A stretch of 64,000 bases of DNA from Mesorhizobium plurifarium (GTDB taxonomy: Bacteria > Pseudomonadota > Alphaproteobacteria > Rhizobiales > Rhizobiaceae), in assembly GCA_000824785.1 (NCBI GenBank), contig CCNB01000034.1, positions 152,269-216,268 on the forward strand. Reading direction: 5' to 3'. Of this stretch, positions 43,057-51,264 are shown piece after piece. Position 1 is the first letter of the stretch, and each line of letters begins with the position of its first letter. Both the position numbers and the translations under genes were made by a program. The notes below the pieces were generated by a model that did not search any database, was not told the origin of the DNA, and worked only from the letters and a program-made list of their open reading frames with translations.

Positions 43057-43694
43057 TGATCTTCTCCCCTTTCCTGCGCGAGGCCGAGCTCGGCCTCGAC
43101 GGCCTTGATGCCGATCGCCGCCAATTCGCCGGGCGAGAACATCTCGCCGGCCAGGCAGCCTTCGATCCAGAGCCCGTCGATGATCGCGTTGATGGCGATG
43201 GCATGATGGCGCAGCTCGGCCGCGTCCGGCTTGCGCTGCTCGGCGGCCAGCACCTCGGCCACGACCGTCTCCACCTCGTTGCGAAAGCCGAGATAGCCTT
43301 CGCGATGGGCGCGGGCGAGCGTCGGATCCGCGCCGGCGCGGCCGATGAAGGTCGCCCAGAGCGAGAACACCCGCTGGTCGATGATCGGCGCATTGAGATT
43401 GGCTGTGACGAAGGCGGCAAGGCGCTGGCGCGGCGAGGCATCTTCCATGGCCAATGCCGCTTTCGCCTGCTCGGTCATGCGGCTCATCAATGCTGCATAG
43501 GCCTCCTGCAGCAAATCTTCCTTGCCGGGGAAATAGTGCCGGATCAGCCCGGCGGTGACGCCGGCGCGCAAGGCGATGGTGCGCACGGTGGCGCCCTCGA
43601 GGCCGTGTTCGGCCACGCTGTCCAGGGTGGCATCGATCAGATCCTGCCGCCGCCGCTCCTCACCCTCGCGGCGGAACTTGCGGCGCGCATTCAT
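43053..43694 (-). CDS. TetR-family transcriptional regulator (BetI-like)
   Basis: A 213-residue regulator. Helix-turn-helix at about residues 28-55 (TVRTIALRAGVTAGLIRHYF), with PGKEDLLQEAY and a C-terminal ligand domain of the BetI type. Both ends overlap neighbours by 4 bases (ATGA at 43691-43694 with the hydrolase, ATGA at 43053-43056 with the decarboxylase), so it is co-expressed with them and probably controls this operon and the divergent transporter. The longer upstream frame lies in the hydrolase gene. Confidence 0.9.
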   Translation of the reverse strand: MNARRKFRREGEERRRQDLIDATLDSVAEHGLEGATVRTIALRAGVTAGLIRHYFPGKEDLLQEAYAALMSRMTEQAKAALAMEDASPRQRLAAFVTANLNAPIIDQRVFSLWATFIGRAGADPTLARAHREGYLGFRNEVETVVAEVLAAEQRKPDAAELRHHAIAINAIIDGLWIEGCLAGEMFSPGELAAIGIKAVEAELGLAQERGEDQ

Positions 43695-44563
43695 TGGCGC
43701 AGGATCGGCCGCGTCAGGCATGTCGGGCCGCCTTCGCAGGCGATGCAGAGCGCATCCGCCTCGAAGATTTCGACCGTGCAGCCGGCGGCTTCCATGGCAG
43801 CTTTGGTCCTGGGAAAGCCAGCCACGGCGATGACCTTGTGCGGGCTGGTCGGCAGCACGTTCAGGCTGAGGCCATTGGAGGCGGCGAACTCTTGCGGGTC
43901 GCCTTCGACCAGGCGGATGCCGCGCCCCTTCAGCATCTGGTAGAACGGGGCCGGCAACAGCGGCGAATAGACCAGCGCAAGGTCGTCGGCCAACGGGCTG
44001 ATCACCGACATCAGATGCAGGCATGCCTCTTCGCCCTGCCAGAGCGGCAGATCGAAACCGTAGACGGAAATGCCGAGCGGCGTCAGCAGGTTGGCAACCT
44101 GCTGGATGCCTTCCTGGTTGGTGCGCACGCCGCGCCCGATCGCCAGCGTGCGGGCATCCAGCCATACACAGTCGCCGCCTTCGACCTGGCCGGGCGCCTC
44201 GACGCGGCCGAGGATCGGAATGCCCAGGCTTCTGTAGGTTTCCTCATGCAGCGAGGGCTCCTTGGCGCGCAAGGGCTTGCCCATGGACAGGATCAGCGCG
44301 CCACGGTCGGTCATCAACGACGGGTCATGCGTGAACACCGAATCCGAAAGGCCGTCGGCCTTGTCCTCGATCCATTCGATTTCGGCGCCGGAAGCCGCCA
44401 CGAGCTCGGCAAGGAGCGCATGCTGCGCGGCAGCTTTCGCCGGGTTGAACCCCGGGCCATAGTGCCATTGAGCCCTGTCGGCGTCGCGCATGGCGTTGGC
44501 CGCCGAACGCATCAGCACGCGCCGCAGCGGCGCCGCCATGGACTGTGATCCGAAAGCGCTCAT
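43691..44563 (-). CDS. Dimethylarginine dimethylaminohydrolase (DDAH)-family protein
   Basis: A 290-residue amidinotransferase-fold protein of the DDAH/arginine deiminase family. The family landmarks VEGGDCVWLD, a catalytic histidine in ACLHLMS and the nucleophile cysteine in EGGPTCLTRPIL near the C-terminus are all present. Such enzymes hydrolyse methylated arginine to citrulline plus methylamine, or deiminate arginine-like compounds. It is the first gene of an overlapping trio with TetR and the AruI-like decarboxylase. Divergent from the transporter with a 201-base A+T-rich gap. Whether arginine, methylarginine or ketoarginine is the substrate is not decidable here. Confidence 0.84.
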   Translation of the reverse strand: MSAFGSQSMAAPLRRVLMRSAANAMRDADRAQWHYGPGFNPAKAAAQHALLAELVAASGAEIEWIEDKADGLSDSVFTHDPSLMTDRGALILSMGKPLRAKEPSLHEETYRSLGIPILGRVEAPGQVEGGDCVWLDARTLAIGRGVRTNQEGIQQVANLLTPLGISVYGFDLPLWQGEEACLHLMSVISPLADDLALVYSPLLPAPFYQMLKGRGIRLVEGDPQEFAASNGLSLNVLPTSPHKVIAVAGFPRTKAAMEAAGCTVEIFEADALCIACEGGPTCLTRPILRQ

Positions 44564-44764
44564 CGATGCCCTTCCAAGATGAAAAAAAGCGAAAAAATTT
44601 CATGAGAGGCTATTTATACACTTGCACAACAACGCCGCAAGTGCCGTAATGAGCGGGATTGACGGGCTCGCGCTGTCGAGTCCATGCTGAAGCTCGGAGC
44701 GGGTATTACAGCGTATGTTGGTTAGCCGGATGGACGTTCGACGAACTGCCTTCGAGGTCGCCCG

Positions 44765-45580
44765 GTGAGCGTGGCGGACGCTGCAGCCATCCAATCCGGC
44801 AAGGCGCAAAGCGGCGCCGCCGAAGCCATCCATGTCGAGAACCTGCATAAGAAGTTCGGCCAGCTGCACGTGCTGAAGGGCGTTTCGCTGTCGGCGCGCG
44901 ACGGCGAGGTGGTCGCCATCATCGGCGGCTCCGGCTCCGGCAAGTCGACGCTGCTGCGCTGCATCAACTGCCTGGAAAATCCGACCAGCGGCATCATTCG
45001 CGTCAATGGCGAGGAGATCAAGCTCAAGGCCGACAGCCATGGCCACACCGTTCCGGCCGACCGCAGGCAGATCGAGCGGATCCGCTCGAGGCTCGGCATG
45101 GTGTTCCAGAATTTCAACCTGTGGAGCCACATGACGCTGATCGAGAACGTCATCGAGGTTCCGGTGCATGTGCTGGGCGTCAAGCGCGACGAGGCGATCG
45201 CCCAGGCCGAGAAGCTGCTCGCCCGCGTCGGGCTGGCGGACAAGCGCGACGTCTATCCGGCCTTCCTGTCCGGCGGGCAGCAGCAGCGCGCCGCGATCGC
45301 CCGGGCGCTGGCGATCAACCCGCGCGTCATGCTGTTCGACGAGCCGACCTCCGCGCTCGATCCCGAGCTCGTCGGCGAGGTGCTGAAGGTGATCGGCGAC
45401 CTGGCGCGCGAGGGGCGCACCATGGTGCTGGTGACGCATGAAATGAAGTTCGCCCGCGAGGTCGCGACGCATGTCGTCTATCTCTACAACGGGCTGGTCG
45501 AGGAGGAAGGTCCGCCGGAACAGCTGTTCGGCGCGCCCAAATCCGAAAGGCTCAAACAATTCCTCCGCAATGTCGGCTAG
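44765..45580 (+). CDS. Basic amino acid ABC transporter ATP-binding protein (HisP/ArgP type)
   Basis: A 271-residue polar amino acid transporter ATPase: Walker A GGSGSGKST, FQNFNLWSHMT Q-loop, signature LSGGQQQRAAIARAL, Walker B VMLFDEPTSALD and switch VTHE. The insert SHGHTVPADRRQIERIR is characteristic of HisP-like proteins. GTG 44765 is the likely start. It opens a rightward operon with the binding protein and permeases; coming first, before the binding protein, is common in rhizobial AotP-type loci. Confidence 0.92.
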   Translation: MSVADAAAIQSGKAQSGAAEAIHVENLHKKFGQLHVLKGVSLSARDGEVVAIIGGSGSGKSTLLRCINCLENPTSGIIRVNGEEIKLKADSHGHTVPADRRQIERIRSRLGMVFQNFNLWSHMTLIENVIEVPVHVLGVKRDEAIAQAEKLLARVGLADKRDVYPAFLSGGQQQRAAIARALAINPRVMLFDEPTSALDPELVGEVLKVIGDLAREGRTMVLVTHEMKFAREVATHVVYLYNGLVEEEGPPEQLFGAPKSERLKQFLRNVG

Positions 45581-45637
45581 GAACTGGCATCAAGCGGAGC
45601 GAAAAACCGGGAACAACAACAAACTGGGAGTCCTGAA

Positions 45638-46435
45638 ATGAAGACTGTTCTCAAGACCTTCGCGGCAGCGCTGCTTCTCGGCGTCGCGGCGATGGGCGGC
45701 GTGGCCAAGGCCGAGCAGGTCAAGATCGGCGTCGCCGCCGAGCCCTACCCGCCGTTCACCTCGCCCGACGCCACCGGCAAGTGGGTGGGCTGGGAAATCG
45801 ACTTCGTCAACGCCGTCTGCGCCGAAGAGAAGCTCGACTGCGTCATCACGCCGGTTGCCTGGGACGGCATCATCCCGGCGCTGACCACCAAGAAGATCGA
45901 CGCCATCGTCTCTTCGATGTCGATCACCGACGAGCGCAAGAAGACAATCGACTTCTCGGACAAGTACTATAACACCCCGACCGCGATCATCGGGCCGAAA
46001 GACCAGAAGTTCGGCGCCACGCCGGACGACCTCAAGGGCAAGGTGATCGGCGTCCAGGTGTCCACGGTGCATGCGGTCTATGCGAAGAAGCACTTCACCG
46101 GCGCCCAGGAAATCAAGGAATACCAGACGCAGGACGAAGCCAACAACGATCTGGCCGCCGGCCGTATCGACGCGGTGCAGGCCGACTCGATCGCGCTCGG
46201 CGAATTCCTGAAAACCGACCAGGGCAAGGCTTGCTGCGACCTGAAGGGCATGGTGGCCCCGGACGACGAAGTGCTTGGACCGGGCGTCGGCGCCGGCATC
46301 CGCAAGGAAGACACCGCGCTCAAGGAAAAGTTCAACGCCGGTATCAAGGCGATCCGCGCCAACGGCAAATATGACGAGATCTCGAAGAAATATTTCGACT
46401 TCGACATCTATGGCGGCGCCACACAGTCGAACTGA
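45638..46435 (+). CDS. Lysine/arginine/ornithine-type periplasmic binding protein
   Basis: A 265-residue family 3 solute-binding protein. Signal peptide MKTVLKTFAAALLLGVAAM ends near GVAKA/EQVK. Core motifs: AAEPYPPFTSPD, GWEIDFVNAVC, DAIVSSMSITDERKKTIDFS and GVQVSTVHAVYAKKHF. The residue pattern fits the basic amino acid (ArgT/HisJ) subgroup. It lies 57 bases after the ATPase gene, and a stem-loop plus a repeat separate it from the permeases, which would help keep its mRNA more abundant than theirs. Confidence 0.92.
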   Translation: MKTVLKTFAAALLLGVAAMGGVAKAEQVKIGVAAEPYPPFTSPDATGKWVGWEIDFVNAVCAEEKLDCVITPVAWDGIIPALTTKKIDAIVSSMSITDERKKTIDFSDKYYNTPTAIIGPKDQKFGATPDDLKGKVIGVQVSTVHAVYAKKHFTGAQEIKEYQTQDEANNDLAAGRIDAVQADSIALGEFLKTDQGKACCDLKGMVAPDDEVLGPGVGAGIRKEDTALKEKFNAGIKAIRANGKYDEISKKYFDFDIYGGATQSN

Positions 46436-46454
46436 GCCCTCTCGCGAATGAGTG

Positions 46455-46480
46455 TGGGCATGGCGCCAACGCCATGCCCA
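46455..46480 (+). terminator. Stem-loop after the binding-protein gene (attenuator or mRNA stabiliser)
   Basis: TGGGCATGGCG, loop CCAA, CGCCATGCCCA: an 11-base stem starting 20 bases after the binding-protein stop. No T-run follows, so it is more likely a partial terminator or a 3'-end stabiliser that lifts binding-protein expression over that of the permeases. Confidence 0.6.
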
Positions 46481-46521
46481 ACCTTGCCACGCATGCATGC
46501 CGCTGACCCGATGATCGGCGG

Positions 46522-46626
46522 CTAGAGCAATTCCAGGAAAAGTGTGAGCGGTTTTCCGTCCGGAATTGCGTGAGAACAAAGAGATAGAGTGGTTCGCCGT
46601 TTCCGTGAAACGGTGAAACTCTCTAG
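46522..46626. repeat. Dispersed palindromic repeat, full-length copy (105 bases)
   Basis: Bounded by CTAGAG and CTCTAG. The first half repeats the element at 40521 (GCAATTCC/GGAATTGC arms, GGAAAA GTGTGAGCGG TTTTCC hairpin); the second half has a further hairpin CGTTTC CGT GAAACG. It sits in the gap before the first permease gene and provides a stop codon (TAG at 46624) in the frame upstream of the permease start, so the insertion may have reshaped that gene's 5' end. Confidence 0.85.
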
Positions 46627-46686
46627 CCCAGCAATCCGGGGGCGAAGCTGATCGACGCCTTTCTTCCGGCCTCCGCGGCCGGCATC

Positions 46687-47397
46687 ATGGAACTCCTGTC
46701 ACCCGTGGCGCCCGGCTGGGGCGGCACGCTGCTGGTCGGGCTGCTGCATTCGATCGAGATTGCCGTGGGCGCCACCTGCCTCGGCCTCATGATCGGCACC
46801 GCCGGCGCCTTCGGCAAGCTCTATGGCGGCCCGGTGACGCGCGACCTTCTGGCCGTCTACACCACGGTGGTCCGCGCGGTGCCGGAACTGGTGCTGATCC
46901 TGCTGCTTTATTACGCCGGCACCGACCTCATCAACCAGGTGCTGACGGCGATGGGCTACAGCCGCGTCGACATCAGCGGGCTCGCGGCCGGCATTTTCGT
47001 GCTGGGTTTCGTGCAGGGCGCCTATTCGACCGAAGTCATCCGCGGCGCCATCCTCGCCATCCCGCAAGGCCAGATCGAGGCCGCCCGAGCCTACGGCATG
47101 CCGCCCGGCCTGATGCTGCGGCGTATAACGCTGCCGGCCATGCTGCCCTTCGCCATTCCCGGCCTTGCCAATCTGTGGCTGATCGCCACCAAGGACACCG
47201 CGCTGCTTGCCGTCGTCGGCTTCTTCGAACTGACGCTGGCGACGCGCCAGGCGGCCGGCGTCACCAAGGCCTATCTGCTCTTCTATCTCGCGGCCGGCGC
47301 GCTCTATCTCGCGCTCACGCTGTTCTCGAACCTGATCATCGGCCGCGTCGAGGCCTGGTCGCGGCGCGGCATGCCCTCCGTCAAGGAGGCGCGCTGA
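46687..47397 (+). CDS. Basic amino acid ABC transporter permease (HisQ/ArtQ type)
   Basis: A 236-residue inner-membrane permease with about five spans and the EAA loop EAARAYGMPPGLMLRRITLPAMLPFAIPG (key residues EAARAYGM and LPAMLPF). ATG 46687 lacks a strong ribosome site, and the preceding open codons read KLIDAFLPASAAGI, so a longer N-terminus lost through the adjacent repeat is possible. It overlaps the next permease by one base (TGATG). Confidence 0.9.
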   Translation: MELLSPVAPGWGGTLLVGLLHSIEIAVGATCLGLMIGTAGAFGKLYGGPVTRDLLAVYTTVVRAVPELVLILLLYYAGTDLINQVLTAMGYSRVDISGLAAGIFVLGFVQGAYSTEVIRGAILAIPQGQIEAARAYGMPPGLMLRRITLPAMLPFAIPGLANLWLIATKDTALLAVVGFFELTLATRQAAGVTKAYLLFYLAAGALYLALTLFSNLIIGRVEAWSRRGMPSVKEAR

Positions 47398-48206
47398 TGA
47401 CGGCCGAAGCCATCGCGATCAACATGGCGGCGCGCGCCTCAATCTGGCTCAAGCCGCACCGCATCGTGCTCATCCTGATCGCCTTGGCGCTGGTGCTCTG
47501 CGCAGCCTTCTTCATGCGCTGGGACTGGCTGCCGCAATATTGGGAAATGGGCCTGATGGGCATCTGGCGGGCGCTCTGGATCCTCGCCGTCACCTGCGCG
47601 CTGGGCTTTGCGCTTGCCGTGCCGCTCGGGCTCGCCCAGGCCAGCGGGCCGATCTGGTTCTCGGCGCCGGCAAAAGCCTTCTGCACCATCATCCGCGGAA
47701 CGCCGCTGCTGTTGCAACTCTGGCTGCTCTATTACGGGCTCGGCTCGGTCTTCCCGCAATATCCGTGGATCCGCGAATCCTGGCTGTGGCCATATCTCAG
47801 GCAGGCCTGGCCCTATGCCGTGGTGGCACTGACCTTTTCCTTCGCGGGCTATGAGGGCGAGGTGATGCGCGGCGCCTTTGCCGGCGTGCCTAGAGGCCAG
47901 CTCGAGGCCGCCCGCGCCTTCGGCATGAGCCGTTGGAAAATCTTCCGCCGCATCTGGCTGCCGCAAGCCTTCTACCGGGCGCTGCCGACGCTGACGGGCG
48001 AGACGGTGCTGCAGCTGAAGTCGACGCCGCTGGTGGCGACGATCAGCGTCATCGACATCTTCGCCGTCTCCTCCAAGGTGCGCCAGGACACCTATCTGAC
48101 CTACGAGCCTTTGCTGCTTCTGGCGCTGATCTATATGACCATCACCGGCATCCTGGTCTTCGTCTTCAGCCGGATCGAGGCGCGGATTCCGGTCAAAATC
48201 GGTTAG
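47397..48206 (+). CDS. Basic amino acid ABC transporter permease (HisM type)
   Basis: A 269-residue permease, partner of the preceding gene. It has an extra N-terminal span (VLILIALALVLCAAFF), the family stretch IIRGTPLLLQLWLLYYGLG and the EAA loop with EAARAFGMSRW and LPQAFYRALP. Start ATG 47397 shares one base with the upstream stop; the longer frame is read-through. The membrane unit plus HisP-type ATPase would import arginine, ornithine or methylated arginine. Confidence 0.92.
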   Translation: MTAEAIAINMAARASIWLKPHRIVLILIALALVLCAAFFMRWDWLPQYWEMGLMGIWRALWILAVTCALGFALAVPLGLAQASGPIWFSAPAKAFCTIIRGTPLLLQLWLLYYGLGSVFPQYPWIRESWLWPYLRQAWPYAVVALTFSFAGYEGEVMRGAFAGVPRGQLEAARAFGMSRWKIFRRIWLPQAFYRALPTLTGETVLQLKSTPLVATISVIDIFAVSSKVRQDTYLTYEPLLLLALIYMTITGILVFVFSRIEARIPVKIG

Positions 48207-48281
48207 CGAATAGAGAGTAGCGAATAGCGAGTAGTTCCTTTATCTCCCCTACTCGCTATTCCCTATTCGCTACTTGCTGCA
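48203..48281. repeat. Inverted repeat with direct GCGAATAG/GAGTAG subrepeats
   Basis: The arm GAATAGCGAGTAG (48222-48234) is exactly complementary to CTACTCGCTATTC (48249-48261), and partly repeated GAATAGAGAGTAG/CTATTCGCTACT sequences extend both arms. It lies between the permease gene and the Ldh-family gene. It may act as a weak terminator or processing site; the simple, repeated composition suggests a dispersed element. Confidence 0.75.
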
Positions 48282-48292
48282 GGGCAACTCTG

Positions 48293-49294
48293 ATGCAACT
48301 CACCCTCGACCAGGCAACAGGCCTATGCCGGATGGCGGCGCTCGGCGCGGGCGCCAATGAGGAGGCGGCACAGTCGCTGACCGCTTCCATCATCGCGGCC
48401 GAGGCCGAAGGCCTGTCGACCGTCGGGCTGTCGCATTTCATCGATTATCTGGAGGCGCTCGAAGCCGGCCGCATCGACGGCAATGCCGATCCGGTGATCA
48501 CCAGGCCGGCGCTCGCAGTCTATCTCTCCGATGCGGGCGGCGGGCTTGCCCATACCGGTTTCGACCGCACGATCGACGACCTGGTCAAGGCGGCGAAGCT
48601 GTTCGGCGTCTCGATCTTCTCGCAGAAGAACGCCTATACTTGCGGCGCGCTCGGCTATTTCACCGGCCGGCTGGCCGAACAGGGGCTGGTGTCCTTCGCC
48701 GCCACCAACGGGCCGGCGGTGCTGGCCGGCTCAGGCTCGGTCAAGCCGGTCTATTGCACCAACCCGATGTCCTTCGCCTCGCCCGCCGCCGACGGGCCGC
48801 CGCTCATCATCGACCAGTCGTCGAGCGCCACCGCCTTCGTCAACATCCGCAAGGCGGCCGAGGACGGCAAGAAGATACCCGAAGGCTGGGCGCTGGATGC
48901 CAGCGGCAACCCGACCACCGACCCGGCAGCGGCGATGAAGGGCGCGATGCTTGCCTTTGGCGGCCAGCGCGGCGCCAACATCGCCCTTATGGTCGAGGTG
49001 CTGGCCGCGGGCATTTCCGGCGCCAACTGGTCGCTCGACGCGCCATGGTTCACCGGCGGGCCGGACAGCCCCGGAACCGGCCTTTTCGTCCTGGCCATCG
49101 AACCAAAACTGCTCGACCCGGATTTCGAGCAGCGCATGAAGGACCAGCTCGACCGGCTGCGGCGGCGCTATGGCGTGCATATTCCCGGACGCTCCCGCGC
49201 CGAGGCCGCCGAGAAGGCAAAGGCGCGCGGCATCACCACGTCCAGGGCGGTCGTGCAGCGCATTTCGGAATTCGCCGAGCGTTACTCGGCCTGA
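48293..49294 (+). CDS. Ldh-family oxidoreductase (malate/L-lactate dehydrogenase fold; DpkA-like)
   Basis: A 333-residue member of the type 2 malate/L-lactate dehydrogenase family, whose NAD(P) fold differs from the Rossmann type. Landmarks are the substrate-histidine region LSTVGLSHFIDYL, the cofactor segment TNPMSFASPAADGPPLIIDQ and AFGGQRGANIALMVEV. The family includes the Delta1-piperidine-2-carboxylate / Delta1-pyrroline-2-carboxylate reductase, which acts on cyclic imines derived from 2-keto lysine and ornithine. Placement directly behind a basic amino acid importer and near an AruI-like enzyme favours such a role over malate. Confidence 0.84.
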   Translation: MQLTLDQATGLCRMAALGAGANEEAAQSLTASIIAAEAEGLSTVGLSHFIDYLEALEAGRIDGNADPVITRPALAVYLSDAGGGLAHTGFDRTIDDLVKAAKLFGVSIFSQKNAYTCGALGYFTGRLAEQGLVSFAATNGPAVLAGSGSVKPVYCTNPMSFASPAADGPPLIIDQSSSATAFVNIRKAAEDGKKIPEGWALDASGNPTTDPAAAMKGAMLAFGGQRGANIALMVEVLAAGISGANWSLDAPWFTGGPDSPGTGLFVLAIEPKLLDPDFEQRMKDQLDRLRRRYGVHIPGRSRAEAAEKAKARGITTSRAVVQRISEFAERYSA

Positions 49295-49646
49295 TTTTTC
49301 CCGCGCGATTGAACCTTTTCCCGACCTGACGCGACGCATCCGCGGCACCCCACGCCGCGAGCCGCCTTGGTTGGCTTCGTCCGGCTCGCGGTTGGCGGCG
49401 CCGCGCCGGCATTCAGGGCGGGGGCGGGCGTGCTTGCTTCACGCCACCTTGATACCGTCTCAGGTCAGGCCGCCTCGTTGGACCCTGCTTCGGCGTGGAC
49501 ACTGCCCGGAAAACCCCGCTTCGGCGGGGTTTTCTGCTTTTGTCTGTCACTCGTCTGAAAACATGAACGCCAAGGTTAACTTTTGTTAACTTGACTTGCA
49601 TCGAGCCGTCGGGCGTCTGCCTGTATTGCCACAAACAGGAGCTACG
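49295..49646. other. Intergenic region with terminator
   Basis: About 350 bases after the Ldh-family gene. The stem-loop AAAACCCCGC TTCG GCGGGGTTTT at 49510-49533 is a good rho-independent terminator. No gene-like frame is seen on either strand; the last 80 bases are A+T-richer (GTTAACTTTTGTTAAC, 49576-49591, a direct repeat of GTTAAC) and should hold the promoter of the DoxX gene. Confidence 0.7.
49510..49533 (+). terminator. Rho-independent terminator
   Basis: Stem AAAACCCCGC/GCGGGGTTTT with a stable TTCG tetraloop, 216 bases downstream of the Ldh-family gene. It ends the rightward basic-amino-acid operon or a small transcript in between. Confidence 0.85.
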
Positions 49647-50099
49647 ATGTCCGCGACCACCGACGCCTCCCGCCCAAAGCTGATGATCCCGGCGCTTGGC
49701 CGTCTCTATTCGGCATTGCATGACGCCGGCGAAACCCTGCTGCGCGCTGTTGCCGGCGGCTTCCTAGCCATCCACGGCTCGCAAAAGATCGTCAATCCGT
49801 TCGGCGCCACGGAGATGGTCGAGGGGCTGGGCTTCTATCCCGGCGCGTTCTGGTCGCCGCTGCTCGCCTGCACCGAATTCTTCGGCGGCATCCTGATCGC
49901 CCTCGGCCTCTTCACCCGTCCTGCCGCTTTCGCCGGCCTGATCGTGCTTCTTGTCACCGTGTGGTTCCATTGGGTGACCATGGGGGAGGGTTTTTCAGGC
50001 GCCGAAAAGTCGCTGCTTTGGGCGGCGATCCTCGCCTTCTTCGTCATCCGCGGCGGCAATCGGCATTCAGTCGACGCTCGCATCGGCCGGGCTTTCTGA
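49647..50099 (+). CDS. DoxX family membrane protein
   Basis: A 150-residue inner-membrane protein with four hydrophobic spans (LLRAVAGGFLAIHGSQKI; LLACTEFFGGILIALGLF; AAFAGLIVLLVTVWFHW; LLWAAILAFFVIRG). These are the DoxX features, a family involved in redox or terminal-oxidase-related functions. CAGGAG precedes ATG 49647. It is alone upstream of an NDUFA9-like gene on the same strand, with which it may be transcribed. Confidence 0.87.
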   Translation: MSATTDASRPKLMIPALGRLYSALHDAGETLLRAVAGGFLAIHGSQKIVNPFGATEMVEGLGFYPGAFWSPLLACTEFFGGILIALGLFTRPAAFAGLIVLLVTVWFHWVTMGEGFSGAEKSLLWAAILAFFVIRGGNRHSVDARIGRAF

Positions 50100-50212
50100 G
50101 CCGCCTGAACCTCGATGCGAAACAAGGCAATGGCGACCTCCGGTCGCTCTTTGCCTTTGGCGAGAAACGGATTAAGAAACGGCTTCAGCCAAGCACGCGC
50201 GCGGAGCCAATC

Positions 50213-51196
50213 ATGACCGAAATCCTGCAGACCCCCAAGCTCGTTGTCGTCTTCGGCGGCTCGGGCTTCGTCGGTCGCCATGTCGTGCGGGCGCTCGCCA
50301 AGCGCGGCTATCGCATCCGGGTTGCCTGCCGGCGGCCCGACCTTGCCGGCCATGTGCAGCCGCTCGGCAATGTCGGCCAGATCCAGCCGGTGCAGGCCAA
50401 TGTGCGCGTGCGCTGGTCGGTCGACCGCGCCGTGCAGGGCGCCGACCATGTCGTCAACCTGGTCGCCATCCTGCATGAGACCGGCCGCCAGAAATTCGGC
50501 GCCGTGCACGATTTCGGCGCGCGCGCCGTCGCCGAGGCGGCACGCTCGGTCGGCGCCGGCCTCACCCAGATCTCGGCGCTCGGCGCCGATCTCAATTCGC
50601 CTTCGGCCTACGCACGCACCAAGGCGCTCGGCGAGAAAGCAGTGTTCGAGACGGTTCCCGATGCCGTCATCTTCCGGCCGTCGATCAATTTCGGACCGGA
50701 GGACCGCTTCTTCAACCGCTTCGCCGGCATGGCGCGCCTCTCACCCGTCCTGCCTCTGATCGGCGGCGGACAGAACAAGCTGCAGCCGGTCTATGTCGGC
50801 GACGTCGCCGAAGCGATCGCGCGCTCGGTCGACGGCGAGGTCAAGGGCGGCCAGATCTACGAGCTCGGCGGCCCGCAGGTGCTGACCTTCAAGGAATGCA
50901 TGGAGGAGCTGCTCGCGGTCATCGACCGCAGGCGCCTGCTGGTGCCGGTGCCGTGGTGGGTGGCGAACATCCAGGCGTCGATCCTTCAGCTGCTGCCCAA
51001 TCCGCTCCTGACCAGGGACCAGGTGCTGCAGCTGCGCGAGCACAACGTGGTCTCGGACGGAGCCGCCAAGGCCGGCAGGACGCTTGCCGGGCTGGGCATC
51101 CAGCCGCAGGCGATCGCCACCATCCTGCCCAGCTATCTCTGGCGCTTCCGCGCCGCCGGCCAGTTCCAGCAGCGCCGGCCGATCGCCGACCGTTAG
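50213..51196 (+). CDS. Complex I NDUFA9-like NAD(P)-binding protein
   Basis: A 327-residue atypical SDR of the NDUFA9/39-kDa complex I subunit family. VVVFGGSGFVGRHVVRALAKRG (glycine-rich NAD(P) site at residues 12-22), VNLVAILHETG, and the conserved SAYARTKALGEKAV. Alphaproteobacteria carry these homologues of the mitochondrial accessory subunit, possibly for ubiquinone synthesis or complex I biogenesis. ATG 50213 is used; the longer frame lies in the DoxX gene. A gap with a dispersed repeat follows. Confidence 0.9.
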   Translation: MTEILQTPKLVVVFGGSGFVGRHVVRALAKRGYRIRVACRRPDLAGHVQPLGNVGQIQPVQANVRVRWSVDRAVQGADHVVNLVAILHETGRQKFGAVHDFGARAVAEAARSVGAGLTQISALGADLNSPSAYARTKALGEKAVFETVPDAVIFRPSINFGPEDRFFNRFAGMARLSPVLPLIGGGQNKLQPVYVGDVAEAIARSVDGEVKGGQIYELGGPQVLTFKECMEELLAVIDRRRLLVPVPWWVANIQASILQLLPNPLLTRDQVLQLREHNVVSDGAAKAGRTLAGLGIQPQAIATILPSYLWRFRAAGQFQQRRPIADR

Positions 51197-51215
51197 AAGA
51201 CTCTGAGTTTTGATA

Positions 51216-51258
51216 CATGTCGTTATCCCAGAACCGCTGCACACTTCTGGGCGACATG
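51216..51258. repeat. Dispersed palindromic repeat with conserved loop
   Basis: CATGTCG...CGACATG outer arms and CCCAGAA/TTCTGGG inner arms frame the loop CCGCTGCACAC, which read on the other strand is GTGTGCAGCGG. That loop is nearly identical to those of the elements at 40521 and 46522 although the stems differ. The element fills most of the 68 bases between the convergent NDUFA9-like and P450 genes and may act as a bidirectional terminator. Confidence 0.82.
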
Positions 51259-51264
51259 CATTGA

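Noticed and set aside
46455..46480. Riboswitch between the binding-protein and permease genes
   Set aside because: Only a simple hairpin and a dispersed repeat are visible; no conserved aptamer core.
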